Shown here piece after piece: positions 6,644 to 12,387 of a stretch of 30,216 bases of DNA. Under the pieces are notes generated by a model. It searched no databases, was not told where the DNA came from, and worked only from the letters and a program-made list of their open reading frames with translations. How positions within the stretch are numbered: position 1 is the stretch's first letter; each line of letters opens with the position of its first letter. A program made the position numbers and the translations under genes. Origin of the DNA: a virus. Location: IMG/VR virus record IMGVR_UViG_3300043803_000595, positions 1-30,216 of that record; one strand, given 5' to 3'.

Positions 6644-6868
6644 TTAGACAAAGCGGCGATACTTGCGGACCCGTTCTCCGGCCGTCCATGCGTGAGCTAT
6701 CGCCTCGCTGTGGTATCGCTCATCAAAGCCCGAGACAATCTCATCGCGGGCGTCTCTTCGCTCTTCCGCAGTCTCGGCGTAGCGGTATCGCTCGCACGCT
6801 AGATCATAAGAGTCGATAGGGCGTGGTTCCAAATACGGCTGGCAGTACATAGCACGTTTCTCGGGCAT
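6644..6868 (-). CDS. Hypothetical basic/acidic helical protein (74 aa)
   Basis: The sequence starts MPEKRAMYCQPYLEPRPIDS and is then helical and strongly charged (ACERYRYAETAEERRDARDE), rich in Tyr, Arg and Glu. The ribosome site (GAGAT) is weak. No family is recognised. The 88 bases upstream contain an imperfect CGCGA hairpin near 6892-6912 and no other feature. Confidence 0.65.
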   Translation of the reverse strand: MPEKRAMYCQPYLEPRPIDSYDLACERYRYAETAEERRDARDEIVSGFDERYHSEAIAHAWTAGERVRKYRRFV

Positions 6869-6956
6869 GGCGGTATCTCACAATCGGGGCTTATCTCTCG
6901 CGACAATCGCGGGAGCGAATCGCGTCGAACGGTTTCACCCTATCGACGCGGGGTGT

Positions 6957-7517
6957 TCAGTCTATCCTATTCCCCGTACAAGCGAAGATTTCTCCGAGAC
7001 ATTCCAAGTGCTCGACAATGTCTTCGTCTGACATGTAGTGCTCCTCTTCGGCCTCAAGAATGTCTCCGGCCTTGTAGATCATGTCGCGAACCGCGTCCCG
7101 CAGAATGGATTCCGGATCGTATTTGTTCCCGGCTTCCAGAACGGATTCGTAGAACGCCTGCAACAGGTCTTCATCGGCACAGTACCCAGTGAGTTTGCAG
7201 TCACCGGGGAATGTCGGAGTATCCCCGTCGATTGTGCAACCGATGCCCCTAAGAGCATCGACCACAAAAGACAGCGGGGTGCAGTCTTCGTCCAGCGAAG
7301 GAAGGCCGATGTTCCGGACGCTAGTATGGGATGAACCAACCGTCCATATAGCCGAGCACCCGAAAAGGTCCAGAGCCTTCCGCAGAGAGTCGATAGTCTC
7401 TTCGGTCCAAGGCGTCCCGTGAGATTGTCTCGACTCCCTTTCCCGCTCGATTGCGTATTGCCTTGCCGTGTCCGACAACTCCGAGAAAGCGTACAGATTC
7501 GTCGTTACAGTCTTCAT
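6957..7517 (-). CDS. Conserved phage protein of unknown function (186 aa)
   Basis: The start MKTVTTNLYAFSELSDTARQ and the later segment GDCKLTGYCADEDLLQAF match the pattern of a widespread phage family that begins with Y-F/K-F-x-ELS-x-x-A-R/K and contains a TGYC-x-DED motif. From memory, that family is common in diverse phages and has no established function. The C-terminal third is acidic and helical (ILEAEEEHYMSDEDIVEHLE). It is the second gene after the early promoter, three bases from the first. Confidence 0.8.
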   Translation of the reverse strand: MKTVTTNLYAFSELSDTARQYAIERERESRQSHGTPWTEETIDSLRKALDLFGCSAIWTVGSSHTSVRNIGLPSLDEDCTPLSFVVDALRGIGCTIDGDTPTFPGDCKLTGYCADEDLLQAFYESVLEAGNKYDPESILRDAVRDMIYKAGDILEAEEEHYMSDEDIVEHLECLGEIFACTGNRID

Positions 7518-7520
7518 TGT

Positions 7521-7778
7521 TCAATCCTTCCGAAGATCACAGAGGGGCATTCCATCACATGAAACAACTTGGATGCAATCCTCGCCTGTCCATTCGATGC
7601 CCGCTGAACGGGTCTTCTCCGAAAGATACCCGTAGTCGATCAGGGCGTCAACAACTGAAGCAGCGTCGGATTCGTCGGCAATCTCTACAATGTGACTCGT
7701 GTTATACGCCGCGTTCACTTCCCATCCGTCTTCGGCGTTACCCCAAACATCCAGAGAGATAATCCTATACTTGGGCAT
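7521..7778 (-). CDS. First early gene, hypothetical protein (85 aa)
   Basis: It lies about 30 bases downstream of the predicted start of the sigma-70 transcript and has AAGGA seven bases before its ATG, so it should be the first protein made after infection. It begins MPKYRIISLDVWGNAEDGWE, followed by VNAAYNTSHIVEIADESD, a helix and a final strand. The layout resembles small, widespread phage proteins with a D-V-W-G-N-x-x-D-G-W/Y-x-V-N motif. The function is unknown. Confidence 0.8.
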   Translation of the reverse strand: MPKYRIISLDVWGNAEDGWEVNAAYNTSHIVEIADESDAASVVDALIDYGYLSEKTRSAGIEWTGEDCIQVVSCDGMPLCDLRKD

Positions 7779-7813
7779 CTGTCAATCCTTTCCGCCCATT
7801 GGGCGATGCGTGG

Positions 7814-7842
7814 ACTATATCGTCCATTCCGTCGGTTGTCAA
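7814..7842 (-). promoter_or_regulatory. Strong host-type sigma-70 early promoter
   Basis: On the minus strand TTGACA (7842-7837) is followed by exactly 17 bases and then TATAGT (7819-7814): a perfect -35 and a five-of-six -10 at optimal spacing. Transcription would begin near 7807, some 30 bases before the first early gene. This matches the role of the T7 A promoters, read by host polymerase at entry. No second promoter of this quality was seen in the region. Confidence 0.85.
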
Positions 7843-7873
7843 TACACTTTGTCGGGATTCTTGCAAGATTCTT

Positions 7874-7893
7874 TGGTAGGCGTTAGCCTACCA
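7874..7893. promoter_or_regulatory. Perfect 8-bp palindrome upstream of the early promoter
   Basis: TGGTAGGC, loop GTTA, GCCTACCA: two perfect 8-base arms. It ends about 32 bases upstream of the -35 box. There is no T-run after the hairpin on either strand, which argues against a terminator. It could be a protein binding site (operator or activator site) or part of end processing. Confidence 0.5.
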
Positions 7894-7941
7894 GGAAGAC
7901 GCCCTAGATCGACATGTCCGCTTTGGGTTGTGGGGGATACC

Positions 7942-8020
7942 CCATAGGACCCTATGGAAAAAGGCTGGAGGGTGGGGTAGGCAAAAAGGCTGTGGGGCAG
8001 ATACCCATAGGCTTCTATGG
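7942..8020. repeat. Two CCATAGG palindromes with duplicated AAAAAGGCTG
   Basis: CCATAGG-AC-CCTATGG (7942-7957) and CCATAG-GCTT-CTATGG (8005-8020) are two palindromes, each preceded by GATACCC. Between them the string AAAAAGGCTG occurs twice (from about 7958 and 7983). CCATAGG recurs singly at the end of the decamer array. The arrangement looks like paired protein binding sites or processing signals at the genome ends. Confidence 0.6.
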
Positions 8021-8070
8021 CCCCTCCCAGACTGTCTTATCTCGTTCTATCTCCCCTCATCCCGTATCAG

Positions 8071-8140
8071 ACTCCCTAGCCCTCCCTAGCCCTCCCTAGC
8101 CCTCCCTAGCCATCCATAGGCTCCCTTAGGCCCCCATAGG
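8071..8140. repeat. Seven consecutive 10-bp units with phased TAG (short-repeat array)
   Basis: Seven contiguous 10-base units can be read: ACTCCCTAGC, three copies of CCTCCCTAGC, CATCCATAGG, CTCCCTTAGG and CCCCCATAGG. Each has TAG at the same place, so the motif falls once per helical turn. On the minus strand the exact copies give GGG runs spaced by A and CTA, fitting a G-quadruplex pattern. T7 has arrays of short repeats (CCTAAAG) beside its terminal repeats; this is a likely analogue in position and style, not in sequence. Confidence 0.8.
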
Positions 8141-8423
8141 TTCCCCATCCCCTCGTAAGGGTGCCACCACGGGCCCACCCCTCACGCGAGGGAATCCGCC
8201 CCATAGCCGCTTCCGGGGCGATAACCCCAGTGGCGGACCGTAGGGCAAAGACCCCAGGGTGCCTGTGTGGGGGCAGGGGGGTCCCCCGTGGCGGTTCAGC
8301 GGTTCAGCATCCCGCCCCAAAATCCGCGACCACCGGCCAGTTCCCCTCACAGGTAAATCCCCCAGCCAAGACCTTCCTACTCTCACTCAGTGCCGTCTCT
8401 GCTGCCGGTCCCCCATCCAGCAT

Positions 8424-8522
8424 CCCGTATAAGCCACGGGAAGGCCCCGTAGAGGCGTCCCAACCTTCCGGTGGTATGTCCGGAGGGTCTGAACTGGGAC
8501 GGCTCTACGGGGCGTATACGGG
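8424..8522 (-). other. Large imperfect stem-loop just after the terminase stop
   Basis: An arm beginning CCCGTATA at 8424 and holding CCCCGTAGAG (8445-8454) pairs with CTCTACGGGG (8503-8512) and flanking bases up to 8522. The left arm has an extra bulge of about 10 bases, and a smaller TCCGG/CCGGA hairpin lies in the loop. No T-run follows, so it is not a classic intrinsic terminator. A 3' mRNA end-protecting or processing structure, or a packaging signal, is possible. Confidence 0.55.
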
Positions 8523-8553
8523 CTTATGGAGGGTCCGGGTTATTGGGCACCTA

Positions 8554-10239
8554 TCAGCACCACCGGATGACCTTTTTGGGGTTCTTGGGCATTGCTGACT
8601 TGACGACCCATCTTCCGGCCTTGGGACTGGAGACATCCCGTTCCAGTTGTCGGGACATGGCTCTGACCTCGGCCTCCTGTGCTTCCTTGAGTCTCTTCTT
8701 CTGGTCCAGTACCACGAGGTCTGAGAAGTGTCGGACCATGTCGGCAAAGGCTTCGATCCGGTCGTCGTGTTCCAGTGACCCACGATCACGGGTGATGTGG
8801 GTGAGTTGGTACATGAGCCGGGTGTCTTGGGCTACGGAGTGGTCGATGATGACCCGGTGCAGGTTCAGGGCCGGTTCCAGTGCCCCAATGATCCGGAGTT
8901 CCTTCTGACCTGATGCCCATGTCCCGTCGGTGACGGAGCATTGCCACCCCATCGCCAGTGCCTTTGACTGGAGGAGGGATGTGAACATGCCTCCGCCGTA
9001 GTTGGGCTCGACGATGATGGTCCGGATCTCAAGTCTCTTGGCGTCCTCTACGATCGCCTCAAGGGTCTTGTCCGAGTGTCCGTCCTGTCGTCCGTTGACG
9101 GCTGGGCAGTAGATGTTCCCGTTCAGGTGGAACCCTGCCGCCCATGCCGTCTCGTCCTTCCCCTTGCCTGACGGATCGACCACGATGACGCTGCCTTGGT
9201 AGGGGGCGTACTGGTCGGAGACATGGCTTGGTGAGTGAAAACAGTCGTCCCCGAATCCGGGACACTTGATTGGGACGGTCTTCTCTCTGCCCCACAGGAC
9301 CGTCATTGGACCGATGCCGGGGTTGACCGTCATCACTGACAGGTTCCGGCACTTGAGCGGATGCCGCTCCTGATCCCCGAGGTCCGGGTTCAGTCTCATG
9401 TGACAGGCGTGGCCTGCCTTGTCCTGAGCCTCGTCCAGCAGAAGGTCGGCCTCCGGGAACCTCTCGGGCAGGGTAGGGGTGTCCTCAAGGGAGGGATCTT
9501 CCCTGAGCCGTTCCATGAGGACGGGGGCCAGATGCTTGTGCGGGAGGGTTCCGGCCTTCGGATACCACGCCGGATAGAACCGGGTGTCGAAGAACTGGAG
9601 GTCTTCCTTGTAGATCGAGTCGAGTGTCTGGAATGTTCCCAGCACCACGATCTCTCCGTTTTCCTTGTCACGGAGCATCTTCTCACGCTCGATGGCAAGG
9701 GTACGCAGCTTCTTCCGTGCGGGCACGGTCAGTGCGTTGGTCGGAGTCTCGATGTCGTCGTCGATGTGGAGGTCCGGGTGCGAACCGACCGATGTGCCGC
9801 CGATGCCGTATGCGGCAACGGACGGGTCTTTGGTGGCGAACCTCTTGGTGCCCCAATCGAAGCGGAACGCACCGTCCTCCTGCTTCAGGTCGTTGTCCAT
9901 CCCCTCGTTCGACTTCGGCACCAGCGGGGCCAGGATCGGTATGGAGGTGATGATGCCCTTGATGAGCTTGACATTGTCCTTGGCCTTTTCAGCGGCACCG
10001 GACCTCACGACGGTGATGAGGTCCGATCTGTTCCAGGCCCTCCAGACCACATAGGCACAGGTCAGGTATGACTTGCCGATGCCTCGCAGTCCGCAGATGA
10101 ACCGTCGCCTGGGTCCGTGCTGGAGATACTCCGCGATGTCGGTCTGGAGCCAGTCCGGGGGAGGAAGCCCCAGATAGGCCCAGACCATCCGGCTGAAGTC
10201 GGGGAACGACTCGCGGAGCCTTGTCTCACTGAGCCTCAC
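8554..10239 (-). CDS. Terminase large subunit (T7 gp19-like)
   Basis: This is the ATPase and nuclease that packages and cuts the DNA concatemer at the portal. The N-terminal ATPase shows GLRGIGKS as Walker A (residues 50-57), DLHIDDDIE as Walker B (156-164) and VLGTFQT as coupling motif (199-205). The RNase-H-like nuclease has VVDPSGKGKDE (353-363), IIVEPNYGGGMF (408-419) and a C-terminal HDDRIEA aspartate. At 561 residues it is near T7 gp19 in size. The start is GTG at 10239, inside the end of the small terminase gene, with AAGGG close by. It is the last gene of the late operon and ends in a double stop (TGATAG). Confidence 0.95.
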   Translation of the reverse strand: MRLSETRLRESFPDFSRMVWAYLGLPPPDWLQTDIAEYLQHGPRRRFICGLRGIGKSYLTCAYVVWRAWNRSDLITVVRSGAAEKAKDNVKLIKGIITSIPILAPLVPKSNEGMDNDLKQEDGAFRFDWGTKRFATKDPSVAAYGIGGTSVGSHPDLHIDDDIETPTNALTVPARKKLRTLAIEREKMLRDKENGEIVVLGTFQTLDSIYKEDLQFFDTRFYPAWYPKAGTLPHKHLAPVLMERLREDPSLEDTPTLPERFPEADLLLDEAQDKAGHACHMRLNPDLGDQERHPLKCRNLSVMTVNPGIGPMTVLWGREKTVPIKCPGFGDDCFHSPSHVSDQYAPYQGSVIVVDPSGKGKDETAWAAGFHLNGNIYCPAVNGRQDGHSDKTLEAIVEDAKRLEIRTIIVEPNYGGGMFTSLLQSKALAMGWQCSVTDGTWASGQKELRIIGALEPALNLHRVIIDHSVAQDTRLMYQLTHITRDRGSLEHDDRIEAFADMVRHFSDLVVLDQKKRLKEAQEAEVRAMSRQLERDVSSPKAGRWVVKSAMPKNPKKVIRWC

Positions 10240-10471
10240 GGCCCTTCAGCCTCAGTTCGGACTCGCCGATCTTCTTCTCGATCTGTTCCATGATCTCATC
10301 GGGCAGCGGAAGGGTTCCGCCCAGCTTTTCCAGCTTGGGCAGTCCGTTGAACAGGGCCGTAGCCCATGCCGGACCCTCGCCGTCAAGGAGTCTGGATACG
10401 CAGACCGCCACCCCGAATCGGGCCAGGGTCAGTGCGTCCGTCTCTTTCGATTCTTGCGATTCTCTCGTCAT
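10226..10471 (-). CDS. Candidate terminase small subunit (T7 gp18-like)
   Basis: ATG at 10471 with AAGGA 11 bases upstream gives 81 residues, close to T7 gp18 (89). It begins MTRESQESKETDALTLARFG, has a short amphipathic helix pair (LLDGEGPAWATALFNGLPKL), and ends in a charged coiled-coil helix (EIMEQIEKKIGESELRLKG). It sits directly before the large subunit with 14 bases of overlap, as in T7. The call rests mainly on position and size. Its job would be to recognise concatemer DNA and regulate the ATPase. Confidence 0.7.
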   Translation of the reverse strand: MTRESQESKETDALTLARFGVAVCVSRLLDGEGPAWATALFNGLPKLEKLGGTLPLPDEIMEQIEKKIGESELRLKGREAQ

Positions 10472-10625
10472 GGTTCTTGATGTCCTTGTCGTGTGTCGCC
10501 AGGTCTTCCTTGTGGTATTCAAGGATCGTCAGCACTTGACCCAGCGTCCGCTGGATTGCGTCCAGCTTCCACGAACCGTAGAAGACGCCGATGATGGCGA
10601 TGAGTTGGAGAAGTTCGGTCATCAT
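10383..10625 (-). CDS. Small membrane/coiled-coil protein, candidate lysis gene (80 aa)
   Basis: The N-terminus MMTELLQLIAIIGVFYGSWK is a single membrane helix. It is followed by a charged coiled-coil (AIQRTLGQVLTILEYHKEDL, then HDERIARIERD) and a Gly/Pro tail. It occupies the T7 slot between the tail fibre and small terminase, where the T7 holin (gp17.5) lies. One N-terminal membrane helix plus coiled coil also fits a short inner-membrane spanin. The start overlaps the stop of the preceding gene (ATGA) with GAGGA upstream. Holin versus spanin cannot be decided from sequence alone. Confidence 0.7.
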   Translation of the reverse strand: MMTELLQLIAIIGVFYGSWKLDAIQRTLGQVLTILEYHKEDLATHDKDIKNHDERIARIERDGRTDPGPIRGGGLRIQTP

Positions 10626-11062
10626 GTCTTGTCCTCGACGCAGAAGACGCGGACGACCGTTGAGTTCGGGAACTCCGGGTTGGAGTTGATGGATCCGATG
10701 CTGATGTCGTTTCCGCTAAAGGAAGAGAACCCGATCCGCCGCATGCGGATGGTGATGTCGCATGTGGTCGAAAACGCGGTGCGGTCTGCCTCGAAGAACA
10801 CCTGCTCGGTGGCGGTCACGGCAATGACGCCGCTCCGTCTGGTAGATGTCGAGTTGTTCTTGGTTGAGGAGTTCGCGACGCAGATGGTTCCGGACTGGTA
10901 TGACCCGTCGATTTCGACCGTGATCTGACCGACGCAGAACGGGATTGACGACACGGTGACGGTCCCTGCGTTGGTTCCCGATGTGACCTGATAGACTGCG
11001 GTGGCTGCACCGCTTCCCGATCCGCCAGAAACCTGTGCGGATGTGATCTGCTGGACTGCCAT
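10622..11062 (-). CDS. Hypothetical Ser/Thr/Gly-rich structural-type protein (146 aa)
   Basis: It starts MAVQQITSAQVSGGSGSGAA and continues in beta strands rich in Thr, Ser and Val (VYQVTSGTNAGTVTVSS; GVIAVTATEQVFFEADRT). This composition is typical of phage decoration or fibre-associated proteins. It follows the tail fibre gene by a TAATG junction, so it is probably co-translated with it and may be a fibre tip, adaptor or chaperone. No catalytic motif seen. Confidence 0.7.
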   Translation of the reverse strand: MAVQQITSAQVSGGSGSGAATAVYQVTSGTNAGTVTVSSIPFCVGQITVEIDGSYQSGTICVANSSTKNNSTSTRRSGVIAVTATEQVFFEADRTAFSTTCDITIRMRRIGFSSFSGNDISIGSINSNPEFPNSTVVRVFCVEDKT

Positions 11063-12384
11063 TACGGATCTCTCAGGGTGAAGGTGCGGATGTTGAACGA
11101 GCCGGAAGCCGGGCTGCGGGCCACAGTGACCTCGGACGAGGACACCCGTGTGACGGTGTAATCGACCGCATCGTGGGTGTAGGTGTAGGCCGAACCGTCG
11201 CCGGTGAAGATCGCCGTCTCGCTCCAGTCGTCTGTGCCGCTGTTGGACGACATCATCACGACTCGCGGAGAGAATCCGGGGTTGATCGAGATGCTGGCCG
11301 TACTGCCCGTGAACTGGAGGTTCTGGTAGTACATGCCAGCCGTTGACTGGCCGTCGGCATACGCCTTGGTCGCAGCGTCGGTGTTGGCCGTCGGGGTGCC
11401 GAGATTGGTGATCTTCTGCGAGTTCATCGACAGGGCCGAGTTGGGAACGGCCATCTGGTCAAGACGGCTGGTCCGAACCTGCGTGTCGAAGTTCGAGATG
11501 TATGTTGCGTCAAGCGTTGCAAAGGATGCAACGGTTCCGTTGGTCTGGAGAACCTGCTTGTTGGTTCCGCCGGTGCCGTCGATCTTCGCCTCGGTCACGG
11601 CACCGTCGGCGATTGCCGATGTGCCCACAGCCGAAGCGGCAAGTTCGGCGTCGATGACTCCCGTCGTCCACCGGACCTCGACCCGATCGTTCAGGGCGAG
11701 GCCGGTGGTGAATACGATGGAATCCGGAGTGCCGGTCGTGACCGTGTAGTGGGTCGTGCCCTGCTGCTGGAGTCCGTTGACGAACACCAGATAGTCGGCG
11801 GTCGTCCGCGAGGACGGTCCTCCGGTCAGGGAGAAGGTCGTCTGGCCTCCGGTTGCGGTGGCGGTGTAGACCCCGTACCCGGTTACGGTTGCGGGCAGAA
11901 CCCCGCTGACGGCGGCGTTCAGTTGGGCCAGCGTGACGGCGTCGGTGGAGTTGACCGCCGTTCCGAGGTTGGTGATCCGAAGACCCTCGGCGTCCCAGTT
12001 GCCGTCATCGCCCTTGGTCAGGGAGTCGTCGATGTCGTCGATGATCTCCTGAACAAGGTAGAACAGTTGCTTGTCTGCGGTCGAGAGGTCAAGAGCCGTG
12101 AGGGTCGTGATGTCCTGCCAGTCGAAGGCAAGCTCCTCACGGTCCATCTCGCGGGCTATCTTGACCGTCGTCCCGTTGGCCGGGGCGGAGACGAAATCAA
12201 TCTCCTCGTTGCCGGTGTCAACGGTGTAGTCGGTCGTGAGCGTCTGTGCGACGCCATCGACATAGACCACAAGCTGTGCCGACACCGGAGAGTAGCTTGG
12301 ATCAAGCAGGTTCCCGGCCAGTGCCGCATACGAAAAGCTGACATCCACGCCGTCGGCTGGATGGGTTACGAAACTCAGGGCCAT
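11062..12384 (-). CDS. Tail fibre protein (T7 gp17-like N-terminal domain)
   Basis: It sits in the T7 gene 17 slot after the gp16 equivalent. The N-terminal 120 residues, starting MALSFVTHPADGVDVSFSYA and with YVDGVAQTLTTDYTV (41-55), resemble the T7-type fibre domain that attaches to the tail. A second copy of this pattern occurs at FVNGLQQQGTTHYTV (201-215). RITNLGTAVNSTDAVTLAQL (136-155) and KITNLGTPTANTDAATKAYA (324-343) are a pair of fibre-shaft repeats. The short beta-rich C-terminus probably binds the receptor. At 440 residues it is shorter than T7 gp17 (553). The start has AAGGA upstream. Confidence 0.85.
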   Translation of the reverse strand: MALSFVTHPADGVDVSFSYAALAGNLLDPSYSPVSAQLVVYVDGVAQTLTTDYTVDTGNEEIDFVSAPANGTTVKIAREMDREELAFDWQDITTLTALDLSTADKQLFYLVQEIIDDIDDSLTKGDDGNWDAEGLRITNLGTAVNSTDAVTLAQLNAAVSGVLPATVTGYGVYTATATGGQTTFSLTGGPSSRTTADYLVFVNGLQQQGTTHYTVTTGTPDSIVFTTGLALNDRVEVRWTTGVIDAELAASAVGTSAIADGAVTEAKIDGTGGTNKQVLQTNGTVASFATLDATYISNFDTQVRTSRLDQMAVPNSALSMNSQKITNLGTPTANTDAATKAYADGQSTAGMYYQNLQFTGSTASISINPGFSPRVVMMSSNSGTDDWSETAIFTGDGSAYTYTHDAVDYTVTRVSSSEVTVARSPASGSFNIRTFTLRDP

Positions 12385-12387
12385 GTG

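Larger units (their letters stand above)
7779..8553. other. 775-base non-coding region, candidate joined genome ends
   Basis: No supported gene lies here. It separates the large terminase gene (last gene in T7) from the early operon and its promoter (start of the T7 map). It is unusually C-rich on the plus strand and dense in repeats: a large stem-loop, a 10-bp phased array, CCATAGG palindromes and duplicated AAAAAGGCTG. In T7 the same map position holds the terminal direct repeat and its flanking short-repeat arrays. I infer that the physical ends map here, joined in a circular assembly. The exact repeat boundaries cannot be read from one copy. Confidence 0.6.

Noticed and set aside
7758-7786. 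Second promoter from a TTGACA and a TATAGG near the first early gene
   Set aside because: The spacing is only 10 bases, and the TTGACA is the spacer between the ribosome site and ATG.
8071-8140. Short direct repeats that could be taken for a CRISPR array
   Set aside because: Units are 10 bp and contiguous with no spacers, and no cas genes are present.
9361-10071. Long plus-strand open frame opposite the terminase gene
   Set aside because: It lies wholly over a minus-strand gene with clear ATPase and nuclease motifs; long antisense frames are expected at this G+C content.
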